Below, piece by piece: positions 26,476 through 34,894 of a stretch of DNA of 64,000 nucleotides. The stretch spans positions 248,001-312,000 of the forward strand of contig NZ_CP039381.1 in NCBI RefSeq assembly GCF_005601135.1. Reading direction: 5' to 3'. Positions within the stretch are counted from its first letter, which is position 1. Every line of letters starts with the position of its first letter. The notes under the pieces are model-generated. The model was given only the letters and a program-made list of their open reading frames with translations. It did not search any database and was not told the origin of the DNA. The position numbers were made by a program, and so were the translations under genes. Source of the stretch: Ruminococcus bovis. Its GTDB lineage: Bacteria; Bacillota; Clostridia; Oscillospirales; Acutalibacteraceae.

Positions 26476-27855
26476 TTACTGTTGAAGAATTTCTCTTGCA
26501 ACAAATACACCACTTGCACTTGCATGAGATAATGAATGAGTAACACCACTACCGTCACCGATAATATACAAACCTTTATGTAGTGACTCTAGGTGCTTAT
26601 CAACTTCAACTTCCATATTGTAGAACTTAACTTCAACACCATAAAGTAGGGTATCATCATTTGCAGTACCGGGAGCAATCTTGTCAAGTGCATAAATCAT
26701 TTCGATAATGCCATCCATAATTCTCTTAGGTAGTACAAGACTTAAGTCGCCCGGTGTTGCTGAAAGTGTAGGTTCAACAAGACCTTCTTCAATTCTCTTA
26801 GGGTTACTTCTTCTACCTCTGATAAGGTCACCAAAACGCTGAACAATAACGCCACCACCAAGCATATTACTTAGTCTTGCGATACTCTCACCATAGCCGT
26901 TACTATCCTTAAATGGCTCAGAAAAATGCTTGCTGACAAGTAAAGCAAAGTTTGTGTTGTTAGTCTGCTTTTCTTTATCTTCATAACTATGACCGTTTAC
27001 TGTAATGATACCGTTAGTATTTTCTGTAACAACACTACCCTTAGGGTTCATACAGAATGTTCTTACATTATCTTCAAACTGTTCTGTACGATAAACAATT
27101 TTACTTTCATATAGTTCATCTGTTAGATGAGAGAAAATTGCAGCAGGTAGTTCAACTCTTACACCAATATCAACTCTGTTGGATTTTGTAGGAATCTTTA
27201 GTTCGTGACAAACCTTTTCCATCCACTTACTACCACTACGACCAACAGAAATAATACACTTCTTGCACTGATATGTTTCATCCTCTGTATCTACAATATA
27301 GCCCTCATCATTATCATTTAGAAGTTCAACTGTTGTAACAGGTGTGTCAAAGTAAAAGTCAACCTTTTCTTTTAGGAAGTGATATAGGTTGTTTAGCACA
27401 ATATAGTTTATATCTGTACCTAAGTGACGAACTGATGCATCAAGTAGGTTTAGCTTATTTTGTAGGCAAATTTTCTTAAAGCCTGTACCGGCAGTAGAGT
27501 ATAGCTTTGTACCCTCACCACCAAAGTCCATATTGATTTTGTCAACATATTCCATTAGTTCAATAGCTTTTTTCTTGCCGATATATTCGTAAAGTGTACC
27601 ACCAAAGTCATTTGTAATGTTGTACTTACCATCAGAAAATGCACCTGCACCACCAAAGCCACTCATAATGGAACAACTTTTACAGTTGATACACTTCTTA
27701 ATCTTGTCACCGTCAATAGGGCATTTTCTCTTGTTAAGAATGTGACCTTCTTCAAAAACGGCAACCTTAATATCAGGATTGTTAGTTATCAGTTCATAAG
27801 CAGAAAAAATACCACCCGGACCTGCACCAACAATAATAACATCATACATTTTCAT
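26476..27855 (-). CDS. FAD-dependent dehydrogenase, COG2509 type
   Basis: A 459-residue flavoprotein of unknown substrate. The dinucleotide-binding GAGPGGIFSAYEL begins at about residue 11, and a C-terminal GDGSGVTHSLSHASASG closes the FAD site. A Cys cluster CPIDGDKIKKCINCKSC near 45-60 is typical of this group and may bind an iron-sulfur cluster or disulfides. The ATG at 27855 is used because AAAGGAG is 8 bases upstream; an in-frame ATG at 27885 is inside the riboswitch expression platform. It is controlled by a guanine riboswitch, which hints at a role near purine metabolism (inference). Confidence 0.88.
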   Translation of the reverse strand: MKMYDVIIVGAGPGGIFSAYELITNNPDIKVAVFEEGHILNKRKCPIDGDKIKKCINCKSCSIMSGFGGAGAFSDGKYNITNDFGGTLYEYIGKKKAIELMEYVDKINMDFGGEGTKLYSTAGTGFKKICLQNKLNLLDASVRHLGTDINYIVLNNLYHFLKEKVDFYFDTPVTTVELLNDNDEGYIVDTEDETYQCKKCIISVGRSGSKWMEKVCHELKIPTKSNRVDIGVRVELPAAIFSHLTDELYESKIVYRTEQFEDNVRTFCMNPKGSVVTENTNGIITVNGHSYEDKEKQTNNTNFALLVSKHFSEPFKDSNGYGESIARLSNMLGGGVIVQRFGDLIRGRRSNPKRIEEGLVEPTLSATPGDLSLVLPKRIMDGIIEMIYALDKIAPGTANDDTLLYGVEVKFYNMEVEVDKHLESLHKGLYIIGDGSGVTHSLSHASASGVFVAREILQQ

Positions 27856-27885
27856 ACAAATTTCTCCTTTGTTAAAATAGGGCAT

Positions 27886-27927
27886 AAAAAAACCACCATA
27901 AACAGATAATACTATGCCCCAATGGGG
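27886..27927 (-). terminator. Expression-platform terminator of the guanine riboswitch
   Basis: On the minus strand CCCCAT pairs with ATGGTGG (one bulged T) and is followed by seven T. The left arm abuts the 3' strand of aptamer helix P1, so ligand binding can decide between read-through and stop. Confidence 0.6.
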
Positions 27928-27991
27928 ATTATAGTTAACTGTTTGAGGCAGTTAGTAGAAACATTCGACCGTATCTCGAACTTATATAATC
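27927..27991 (-). ncRNA. Purine riboswitch, guanine type
   Basis: On the minus strand the aptamer has P1 GATTA/TAATC, J1/2 TATAAG, P2 TTCGA/TCGAA with loop GATACGG, J2/3 GTTTCTAC, P3 TAACTG/CAGTTA with loop CCTCAAA, and J3/1 ACTA. The loop-loop GG/CC contacts are kept. The base that selects the ligand (position 74 of the B. subtilis xpt aptamer) is C, which means guanine or hypoxanthine rather than adenine. Confidence 0.9.
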
Positions 27992-28006
27992 TTTTTAACC
28001 TTGGGT

Positions 28007-28035
28007 ATTATATCAAAAGAATTCCAAATAGTCAA
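28007..28035 (-). promoter_or_regulatory. Promoter for the guanine riboswitch unit
   Basis: On the minus strand TTGACT and TATAAT with a 17-base spacer; transcription would start a few bases before the aptamer. Confidence 0.8.
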
Positions 28036-28260
28036 CAGTAAATTTGCACATTTATACACCTAATTATATAGATAATATCACTAAAATTTTAATATACATT
28101 CCTTTAAAATATAAACTTTTCAAATTTATATTTCAGTTGCCTTTGTGGGTTAAGAAAAAATTGATGAATTAGTTTTTTCAATTTTTATTGTGGGTAAAGG
28201 TTAGTTAGATAAATTAGGTTTTTTCAATTCTGTTTCTGCGTTTAGATAGGTTAGTTAAAT

Positions 28261-28678
28261 AAATTAGGGTTTGTCTTTTTAATTTTAATTGTGGGTAAAG
28301 GAAAATTTGTTATAAATTTAGTTGAGTATAAAGGAAAATTTGCAGAATTATCATACCTGTTATTATAACAATAGTGTGGCTAACAGGTGTAGGGGACATC
28401 ATTGATGTCCCGTTACAAACTATCCTAAATAAAGGTATTATGCCCTATGTAGATATTATAAATTTATAGCCTGTAAACAGGACAATAATCCCATAGGTAT
28501 CACACTTTCATTACGGGCGAACACTGTTCGCCCCTACGACTGTAAGCCTATAGTTTGTTGTTATTTTGTCCTATGTAGTTACCTTGAATTTGTACATATT
28601 CGCCAGTCTCCCTTTACACAAGGGAGCTTTATTTTCTAAAAATTAACACTTTGTACTCATCCCCACAAACCCAAATTT
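28261..28678. repeat. Intergenic composite repeat block R3
   Basis: Between the COG2509 gene and the Rrf2 gene. It is bounded by AAATTAGGGTTTGT (28261-28274) and CACAAACCCAAATTT (28664-28678). Inside are two palindromic heads, GGGACATC type at 28393-28411 and GGGCGAAC type at 28515-28533, each next to CCTAC, and a CTCCCTTTACACAAGGGAG hairpin near 28608-28626. Two to three degenerate ~45-bp flank units (AAATTAGG, TTTTTCAATTT, TGTGGGTAAAGG) precede it from about 28140. Confidence 0.8.
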
Positions 28679-28721
28679 ATAGAAATAATTATCAAATCAC
28701 ACAATGAAATTTATAAAACAA

Positions 28722-28747
28722 AAAGTGGCAGAATACTCCACCACTTT
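28722..28747 (-). terminator. Terminator of the thioredoxin/Rrf2 operon
   Basis: AAAGTGG pairs with CCACTTT around a 12-base loop. On the minus strand it is followed by TTTTGTTTTAT. Confidence 0.7.
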
Positions 28748-28783
28748 AAAATATACTTATTTAATTAGAAAATATAACTGTTA

Positions 28784-29221
28784 CTAGATACAATAAAAAT
28801 CACCTTTATTAGCATCGTTCATTTCTATTAAATCTTCAATAGTGAACTTATCCACATAATTAGTAACCACATTATAAAGACCTTTCCAGAAAGGTAAAGT
28901 CTGGCACATTGACGCAAGTTCACAAGTATTTTCTTCTGTTTCTAGGCAAGGGATTGGAGCTAAAGAACCCTCAATAAATCTTAGCACATCACCAACAACA
29001 ATATTATCTGCCGGTCTGGATAGCTTATATCCACCTGAATGACCTCTAAGGCTATTTAAGAAACCACCTTTATTTAGCATACCAACAATGGTTTCCATAT
29101 ATTTAATAGAGATTTTCTGTCTTTCGGAAATACTTTTTATTGAAATATAACCGTCCTTTGCATTAATTGCAAGGTCAATTAAAATTCGTAAAGCATATCT
29201 ACCTTTGGTGGAAACTTTCAT
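28784..29221 (-). CDS. Rrf2 family transcriptional regulator (IscR-like)
   Basis: A 145-residue winged-helix regulator starting MKVSTKGRYALRIL, the classic Rrf2 opening. Three cysteines, C92, C100 and C106 (CLETEENTCELASMC), match the [2Fe-2S] ligands of IscR-type sensors. It may therefore sense iron-sulfur status, redox state or NO. GGAGAGAAG precedes the ATG. It is the last gene of a probable four-gene redox operon (FTR-like, thioredoxin, small protein, Rrf2). No isc or suf genes are nearby, so its regulon is unknown; control of its own operon is plausible. Confidence 0.9.
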   Translation of the reverse strand: MKVSTKGRYALRILIDLAINAKDGYISIKSISERQKISIKYMETIVGMLNKGGFLNSLRGHSGGYKLSRPADNIVVGDVLRFIEGSLAPIPCLETEENTCELASMCQTLPFWKGLYNVVTNYVDKFTIEDLIEMNDANKGDFYCI

Positions 29222-29288
29222 TTTCTTCTCTCCTTTCCCTACTTTTTCTATAGGAATAGTTATATTTTAACAGAGAGATAAGAAAAAA

Positions 29289-29495
29289 TCAAGCCTTCTT
29301 TAACTTATTATCAACAATTACTACCTTGTCACCAACATTTATATCCATTTGATAAAGGTACATATCCCCTTGCTTAATAACTTTTTTATTGTTATCTTCA
29401 TCAAGAAGTACCACATCATCCATTGGCACTTGACCATCAGGCAAACCTTCACAACCAAAGTCAGGTTCAATAATATCAAGAACTTTATAAATCAT
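29289..29495 (-). CDS. Small conserved-looking protein in the thioredoxin operon
   Basis: A 68-residue acidic protein (MIYKVLDIIEPDFGCEGLP...) with one cysteine at residue 15 and alternating strands ending in a basic KKA. Its ATG overlaps the thioredoxin stop codon by one base (TAATG), so it is translationally coupled. I do not recognise the family. Location suggests a partner or modulator of the thioredoxin system. Confidence 0.65.
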   Translation of the reverse strand: MIYKVLDIIEPDFGCEGLPDGQVPMDDVVLLDEDNNKKVIKQGDMYLYQMDINVGDKVVIVDNKLKKA

Positions 29496-29812
29496 TACTT
29501 CACCAATTTAATAATCTTTTCAATATCTTCTTTTGGTCTGTAGCCAACTACAGAATCAATGATTTCACCATTCTTAATAACAACAATAGTTGGGATACTT
29601 ACAATCTTAAAAGCATTTGAAAGTTCAGGTTCTTCATCAACATTTACTTTACAAACCTTTACATCAGGATAATCCTTTGCAACTTCTTCAACTACAGGTG
29701 CCATCATTTTGCAAGGACCACACCAAGTTGCCCAAAAGTCAATTACTACTACCTTTTCAGTTTCCATAACCTCATTATGGTAGCTATCTTTAGTTAAGTT
29801 AATAATACTCAT
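29495..29812 (-). CDS. trxA: Thioredoxin
   Basis: A 105-residue dithiol oxidoreductase with the active site WCGPC (C31, C34), the FWATWCGPCKMMAP context and the cis-proline IPTIVVI near residue 73. The start at 29812 (MSIINLTKDS) has AAGGTGA upstream; longer in-frame extensions overlap the previous gene and are not thioredoxin-like. It lies 10 bases after a small FTR-type catalytic protein, which is its likely reductant. No NADPH thioredoxin reductase gene is in the window. Confidence 0.95.
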   Translation of the reverse strand: MSIINLTKDSYHNEVMETEKVVVIDFWATWCGPCKMMAPVVEEVAKDYPDVKVCKVNVDEEPELSNAFKIVSIPTIVVIKNGEIIDSVVGYRPKEDIEKIIKLVK

Positions 29813-29822
29813 ATTTTTCACC

Positions 29823-30020
29823 TTATTTTTCTTTATAGTATAGCATACAGTGACAATAGCCCTCAAAGTTAGGGTCGGCAATTTGTTCTCTAAACTCCTT
29901 GCACATACACTTGTAGTCCTCTGTTTTTTCTCTTCTACAAGGGCAATAGCCACCCTTTTCTTTAAGACCTTGTTTTACTGCCTCTACTATTTCTTTATTT
30001 TCGTTGTATCTGATTTTCAT
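29823..30020 (-). CDS. Ferredoxin-thioredoxin reductase catalytic-type small protein
   Basis: A 65-residue protein with three Cys-x-Cys pairs: CPC (26-28), CMC (38-40) and CHC (56-58), ending CHCMLYYKEK. The catalytic subunit of ferredoxin:thioredoxin reductase binds a [4Fe-4S] cluster next to a redox disulfide through CPC/CPC/CHC motifs, so the family assignment is good. The spacing (9 and 15 residues) differs from the plant-type 16 and 8, as in the short bacterial versions. No variable subunit is seen. Directly upstream of thioredoxin, it should pass ferredoxin electrons to it. Confidence 0.8.
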   Translation of the reverse strand: MKIRYNENKEIVEAVKQGLKEKGGYCPCRREKTEDYKCMCKEFREQIADPNFEGYCHCMLYYKEK

Positions 30021-30123
30021 TATTTAATTTCCCCCTTTCTCATATGAGTAAGAATGAATAATTTGTACTAAATCTTACTTTATACATAGGGCTAAATATC
30101 TATTATATAGGTTAATTTGCTCG

Positions 30124-30230
30124 GGCGAATGATATTCGCCCATACAACTGTAAGCCATAATTTTGTAGTGAACCCCTACAACTGTAAACTATAATTCTGT
30201 AGTAAAATCCCTACAACTGTAAACTATAGT
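30124..30230. repeat. Short repeat cluster R4 with 35-bp tandem units
   Basis: A GGGCGAATGATATTCGCCC head (30124-30142) is followed by TACAACTGTAA-type units at 30144-30177, 30178-30212 and a partial one at 30213-30230. The unit is the tail motif of the other repeat heads, here amplified in tandem. No gene lies in this 222-base gap upstream of the FTR-like gene. Confidence 0.65.
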
Positions 30231-30242
30231 CTAATTTAAAAT

Positions 30243-31526
30243 TTATTTTGCACAAGCTGTGAAAGGTAAAGTCTTGTCATACTTTAGGAAGATATTTTTA
30301 TATGTATTATAAACTTCCTTATATTCAGGTAGATACTCCTTAATTTCACTACTGCTGAAAGGAATAATCAAATGGTCTCTCCATGTTGCTTGGTTAAAGT
30401 AACAGTAAAGTAGATTATTCTCTAGGTTTTCAAAAGTGATTTTTGTTTTACCGTCTTTAGTAGTTTTCTTAACTGTCATAGTAGCAAGAATACTTGTAAC
30501 CTTGTTATAATTTTCGTCTTGATACTGTGAACATAATAGATTACCCATTGAGTAATAAACCAAAGTATCGCCAACATATCTTGCAGGTTCAATTACATGA
30601 GGGTGAGTACCAATTACTAGGTTAACACCATTATCAGCAAGGAACTGTGCCATATCATCCTGATATTCTGATTCATCAGGCATATATTCAACACCGGCAT
30701 GCATACCAACAATTAAGAAGTCAACATTATCTCTTACTGCTTCAATATCTTTCTTAACTTGCTTTTTATATGCTTGATACTTAGTATCCTTTGCAGGGTC
30801 ATTAATTTCCAGGTCAATTGGCCAAACATTAACCATATATTCCTTACCATCAGGTACAGGAATACCGTTTGTGCCATATGTATAGTCAAGCATTGTATAT
30901 TTAATGTCGTTACATTCAAGTACATTTACTGCATCTCTGTCTGCTTGGCTGTCATAAGTACCCATCATATATACATTATGTTCTTTTCTTTGCTTGTCCC
31001 AATATTTGCAAGAATTTAGGATACCCTCTTCACCACCATCCATTGAATGGTTAGTAGCAGTTGAAACTAGGTTATAACCTAGGTCAACCATAGCGTCACC
31101 GGCTTCTTGTGGACTGACAAATAGTGGATAATCGGAAAGTCCCATTTCTGTACCACCAAGGATTGTTTCTTGATTATAGTAGTTTACATCACACTTAGAG
31201 GTAAACTGTTTTAGGTTCTTTACCATTGGTTTAAAGTTATATCCATTGCCACCGGCAATTTCATTTGCACCCTTATAAATTGAACTGTAAATAATATAGT
31301 CACCGGCAATAGACATATTAAATGAACTTTCTGTTGCTTTTGCTGTTGTTGTAGTCTGTGGTTTTGTTTCTTTAGTATCACCCTTGTTGCTACAACCTTT
31401 TGCACAAGAAGTAATACCAACAATTATTACAATGAGAAGTACAACTAAAATTCCTAAACCCACAAAAGGAATCATTGAATACTGTCTTTTGTTGCCTCTC
31501 TTATCTACATATCCTCTTCTAGCCAC
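30243..31526 (-). CDS. CapA-like metallophosphatase-fold membrane protein
   Basis: A 427-residue protein of the CapA/PgsA group (poly-gamma-glutamate or capsule related). The GTG at 31526 is chosen because AGGAGGG lies 5 bases upstream; the longer ATG at 31574 sits inside the preceding SDR gene. A short basic cytoplasmic tail is followed by one membrane helix (about 18-42), a Thr-rich linker and the calcineurin-like fold. Key stretches are IAGDYIIYSSIY, ATNHSMDGG (metal His), MHAGVEYMP and GTHPHVIEPARYV. The pgsBC partners are absent, so capsule synthesis itself is not shown. Confidence 0.85.
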   Translation of the reverse strand: MARRGYVDKRGNKRQYSMIPFVGLGILVVLLIVIIVGITSCAKGCSNKGDTKETKPQTTTTAKATESSFNMSIAGDYIIYSSIYKGANEIAGGNGYNFKPMVKNLKQFTSKCDVNYYNQETILGGTEMGLSDYPLFVSPQEAGDAMVDLGYNLVSTATNHSMDGGEEGILNSCKYWDKQRKEHNVYMMGTYDSQADRDAVNVLECNDIKYTMLDYTYGTNGIPVPDGKEYMVNVWPIDLEINDPAKDTKYQAYKKQVKKDIEAVRDNVDFLIVGMHAGVEYMPDESEYQDDMAQFLADNGVNLVIGTHPHVIEPARYVGDTLVYYSMGNLLCSQYQDENYNKVTSILATMTVKKTTKDGKTKITFENLENNLLYCYFNQATWRDHLIIPFSSSEIKEYLPEYKEVYNTYKNIFLKYDKTLPFTACAK

Positions 31527-31540
31527 TTTTACCCTCCTAA

Positions 31541-32299
31541 TTAATTGTCTTTCTTTCGTTGTATGTGGTAACAAATTTTTGTAAGTTGTTTATTCGGTAA
31601 AAATCTCATAAAGAAATTGGCACTTTTCATTGTAAATGATGGCATAATAATCATCTTATTCTTTAGTGCATTGTCTATGGCATACTTTGCAGCATAAGTT
31701 TGGTCAATACCTTTAATTGCAAAGTTAACACCGGCTACTTTGTTAAACTCTGTTTTAACAGGTCCGGGACAAAAACAACTGATATGAACATTGCTTTTCT
31801 TTCTTCTAAGTTCTTCATATATACCTTCGCTAAGTCTTACAACATAGTTCTTTGAGGCATAATATGAACTCATAAGAGGTCCTGCTAAGAAACCTGCCGA
31901 AGATGCTACATTAAGGATATGACCTTTATCTTTCTTAATAAAGTCCCTTAAAAACAGCTTAGTTAGAATATGAACTGCTGTAATATTGGTATTGATAAGG
32001 TCAATTTCTCTATCCAAATCAATATTAGCAAATTCTCCGTAAATACCAAAACCGGCATTATTAATAAGGAAATCTATATTTTCATTAGCAGTTTCTTCAT
32101 AAAGTTTCTTTGCATTTTCAGGTACAGACAAATCTGTTGTGATTATCTTTACCTCAGGTTTACCTATTAAACTTTTCTTTAGCTTAACAAGGTTTTCTTC
32201 TCTTCTGGCTACAAGAATAAGTGAATATCCTTTCTTAAAAAGATACTTAGCCATTTCTCTACCCATTCCGGAACTTGCACCGGTAATAAGAGCCTTCAT
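31541..32299 (-). CDS. Short-chain dehydrogenase/reductase
   Basis: A 252-residue NAD(P)-dependent classical SDR. The cofactor loop TGASSGMG is at 6-13, NNAG near 84-87, the catalytic Ser in the VASSAGFLAG stretch and the YxxxK pair in YYASKNYVV near 150. A basic ARREENL after the second strand suggests NADPH. The substrate is unknown; the relatives are short-chain reductases of the DltE/YqjQ kind. It probably shares a transcript with the CapA-like gene 14 bases downstream. Confidence 0.9.
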   Translation of the reverse strand: MKALITGASSGMGREMAKYLFKKGYSLILVARREENLVKLKKSLIGKPEVKIITTDLSVPENAKKLYEETANENIDFLINNAGFGIYGEFANIDLDREIDLINTNITAVHILTKLFLRDFIKKDKGHILNVASSAGFLAGPLMSSYYASKNYVVRLSEGIYEELRRKKSNVHISCFCPGPVKTEFNKVAGVNFAIKGIDQTYAAKYAIDNALKNKMIIMPSFTMKSANFFMRFLPNKQLTKICYHIQRKKDN

Positions 32300-32320
32300 T
32301 TAATCACCAATTTCTAAAAA

Positions 32321-32848
32321 TTATCCTTCAAGAACAACTTTGTCTTTTTCTAATTCTTCTTCATTTTCAGGCATACCAAGGTCATCTTCGTTGATAATGT
32401 CCTTAGTGTATGTTCTCCACTTAGTAACCTTTTTACCACCAATAGTATGCTTATAAAAATGTTGGGCATCTTTGTTCCATTCTAAACATTCCCACTTAAT
32501 TTTCACACAATCATGGACTTTAGCTACCTTTTCGCATACATCAAAGAACTTTGTACCGATACCTTGACCTCTATAAGCACTTCTTACATAAATATCTTCA
32601 ATGTACATTACCTTTTTCATAGGGAATGTTGCAATTTGGAAGAAGTATGTACAGAAACCAACAATTTCACCGTCAATCTCAGCCTTTAAAATATGCAATA
32701 GTTTTTCTTCAAAAACCATTTTGCGTATTTCATCAGGTGAAGCTGTGTGGTAGTCTTCCATTCTTTCAAATGTAGCAAAATGCTTATATAGACGATAAAT
32801 AAGGTCTAGATCCTTTTCTTCAATATAACTTACTTTTAATTTTCCCAT
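32321..32848 (-). CDS. GNAT family N-acetyltransferase
   Basis: A 175-residue acetyl-CoA dependent acyltransferase. The acetyl-CoA binding motif A is visible as YIEDIYVRSAYRGQGIGTKFFD (R/Q-x-x-G-x-G/A), and WNKDAQHFYKHTIGGK forms motif B. The shape resembles diamine and thialysine N-acetyltransferases (SAT-like), but the substrate cannot be told from sequence. An acidic C-terminal tail is extra. It is 21 bases from the SDR start, so likely in the same transcript. Confidence 0.88.
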   Translation of the reverse strand: MGKLKVSYIEEKDLDLIYRLYKHFATFERMEDYHTASPDEIRKMVFEEKLLHILKAEIDGEIVGFCTYFFQIATFPMKKVMYIEDIYVRSAYRGQGIGTKFFDVCEKVAKVHDCVKIKWECLEWNKDAQHFYKHTIGGKKVTKWRTYTKDIINEDDLGMPENEEELEKDKVVLEG

Positions 32849-32887
32849 TTTATGTTCTCCTCTTTTGTAAATAATTCTATAGTAGAA

Positions 32888-33685
32888 TTATAAGTTGAAA
32901 ACTTCCAAGTCATCAGGTACATAAAGGTTGCCTGAATAAAACTCTTTTCCCTCTTTTGTATATAGTTCTTTTCTGTCAGTGATGTTCTTATCCTCTGTAT
33001 GATAAAGGATAAGGTTCTTTACATTAAGCTCTTCAGCTAAGATACAAGCATCCTTAACTGTTGAATGGTGCTTTTCATACGGATGAAACTTTTCCCTATC
33101 TTCATAAAGGCAAAAAGCCTCATGGAGTAAATATGTACTATTCTGTACATACTCTTTTTCCACTTCATTATATGGTTCATCACCACAACAAGTTAACTTA
33201 TCTTCACCATAATACATAGTAAAACCGAACTGCTTTGCCTTAGTAGAATGAATATCAAAGAACTTTACTTTATTGCCTAATATAGTAACTTCATTACCAT
33301 CTTCAACAGAAATCAGATGAAACTTTTTTCCTAAATAATCAATCTGTTTAGGTTGAAGTAGCATAGTAGCAATGTCAGTAATTATCTTTATTAATTCACT
33401 ATGGGCATATAGGTTAACTTCACCATCAAAAGTGCCTCTACTCATATTCTGAGTAAATACTCTAACCAGCCAAATGATACCTGTAATATGGTCAATATGC
33501 TTATGTGTTACAAAGATGTTTTTGATTTTCTTCCCATCAATATTTGCCTTTTCAAGTTGGCTTAGGATTTGGTTTCCTCCACCACCATCAACTAGGAAAT
33601 ACTCATCATTTTGTTCAATTGCAAAACAAGTATTGTAGCACTTAGTTACCATTGCATTACCTGTACCTAATATAGTTAATTTCAT
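32888..33685 (-). CDS. Metallo-beta-lactamase fold hydrolase (RNase Z-like)
   Basis: A 265-residue MBL-fold protein. The zinc-binding HxHxDH motif appears as THKHIDHITG near residues 60-68, with a later CCGDEPY (bridging Asp) and YHTEDK (last His). The N-terminus LTILGTGNAMVTKCYNTCF resembles RNase Z and relatives, but the exosite arm of tRNase Z is not evident. A phosphodiesterase or other hydrolase is possible. GAGGT precedes the ATG at 33685. Confidence 0.85.
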   Translation of the reverse strand: MKLTILGTGNAMVTKCYNTCFAIEQNDEYFLVDGGGGNQILSQLEKANIDGKKIKNIFVTHKHIDHITGIIWLVRVFTQNMSRGTFDGEVNLYAHSELIKIITDIATMLLQPKQIDYLGKKFHLISVEDGNEVTILGNKVKFFDIHSTKAKQFGFTMYYGEDKLTCCGDEPYNEVEKEYVQNSTYLLHEAFCLYEDREKFHPYEKHHSTVKDACILAEELNVKNLILYHTEDKNITDRKELYTKEGKEFYSGNLYVPDDLEVFNL

Positions 33686-33807
33686 AAATTTACCTCTTTA
33701 ACTACATACGATTACATTATATCATCTACAAGATTTAACACAATATATATTTTTGCATAAATATATATTGTTGCATAAAAAGTTATACTACAAATTTTTG
33801 CAGAAAA

Positions 33808-33828
33808 AAGACGGAATAAATCCGTCTT
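33808..33828 (-). terminator. Terminator after the DUF2752 gene
   Basis: AAGACGGA pairs with TCCGTCTT around ATAAA. On the minus strand a run of T follows. Confidence 0.75.
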
Positions 33829-33853
33829 AAAATATTAATAATTTAAATACTTT

Positions 33854-34249
33854 TTAATATGGTGCAATAGCCGGAATAAAATTTCTGGCTACTGAATATA
33901 TTACTGACAATATTATTAAAGTATAAATAAACTTATTGCTATGTATAGGAAAATGAAAATTCTTTCCAAACACCTTTAATACTAATTCAAAATAGTACAT
34001 TAACGCAAGAACTATGCCAAAAATTATAAAAGCATTTTGTCTTAATGAAAGTAAAAAATCAAAATGCAACAAAGCAATAACCGACCTAGTCATTCCACAT
34101 CCGGGACAATTAATGTGGAAAAGTGTATATGTTATACATGGTGGCAAAGAAATATTATTTGCCACATATACTGCCAATATACATAATAAGAAAACTGCTA
34201 CTAAGGGTACTAAAAACACCAGTACCTTTTTTACAATACTTTTATTCAT
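33854..34249 (-). CDS. DUF2752 membrane protein
   Basis: A 131-residue membrane protein with about three helices and the family signature CPGCGMTRSVIALLHFD near residue 50, a short Cys-x-x-Cys loop between helices. Function is not established for DUF2752. The ATG at 34249 with AGGAAAG upstream is preferred to one at 34276 that lies in a terminator hairpin. It is downstream of a DUF4190-type gene; the two families often sit together. Confidence 0.85.
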   Translation of the reverse strand: MNKSIVKKVLVFLVPLVAVFLLCILAVYVANNISLPPCITYTLFHINCPGCGMTRSVIALLHFDFLLSLRQNAFIIFGIVLALMYYFELVLKVFGKNFHFPIHSNKFIYTLIILSVIYSVARNFIPAIAPY

Positions 34250-34262
34250 AACTTTCCTAACA

Positions 34263-34290
34263 AAAAAGACGGACAACAGCCCGTCTTTTT
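34263..34290 (-). terminator. Terminator between the DUF4190-type and DUF2752 genes
   Basis: AAAAAGACGG pairs with CCGTCTTTTT around an 8-base loop. It could allow partial read-through into DUF2752. Confidence 0.8.
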
Positions 34291-34308
34291 GAATAACATA
34301 ATTAACTA

Positions 34309-34788
34309 TTAATAATATCTACTAGTATTATATACAGCACTAAATGAACCATAAACTACTAGTACATAAATGAAGTAAATTGCCCATATTGCAAGTGCAA
34401 TAATTGAAAGTACAATACCTGCAGTAGCCATACCGTTATCTGTTGGCTTTTTCTTACGAGAAAGAACACCAAGGACAATACCTACAATTGAGCAAACTGA
34501 ACCACAACAGAAGAAAGAAACAATACCTAGAACTAATGAAGCAATAGCAAGGCCTCTGCTATTGTCCTGAGGTTGCTGATACTGGTTAGGAGCATAGTTG
34601 TTATAATTGTTGTAGTTATTTGGCTGATTGTACTGAGGCTGATTATACTGTTGCTGATTGTACTGAGGCTGATTATACTGTTGTTGATTGTACTGTGGCT
34701 GATTATACTGCTGATTGTACTGTTCATTCTGTTGATTATACTGATTGTTTTGCTGATTATTTTGCTGATTGTTAAAGTTTTCGTCCAT
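34309..34788 (-). CDS. DUF4190-like membrane protein with Asn/Gln-rich N-terminus
   Basis: A 159-residue protein. The first ~75 residues are almost only Asn, Gln, Tyr and Pro in repeated QYNQPQYNQ-type units; the rest has two hydrophobic helices split by a basic SRKKKPTDNG loop, as in DUF4190. The ATG at 34788 is the start, because the in-frame ATG at 34800 contains the GGAGG that serves it. The DNA is correspondingly repetitive (34573-34788). It may be an envelope protein with a low-complexity tail. A repeat-free relative is at 54999. Confidence 0.82.
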   Translation of the reverse strand: MDENFNNQQNNQQNNQYNQQNEQYNQQYNQPQYNQQQYNQPQYNQQQYNQPQYNQPNNYNNYNNYAPNQYQQPQDNSRGLAIASLVLGIVSFFCCGSVCSIVGIVLGVLSRKKKPTDNGMATAGIVLSIIALAIWAIYFIYVLVVYGSFSAVYNTSRYY

Positions 34789-34894
34789 AATTTCCTCCAA
34801 ATCATTTTATATATCAATTTTATACTATATCCATTTAAAAGTCAACATATATATTATTTTTGTCAATTTTTTGCCATTTCACATTGGCATATGT

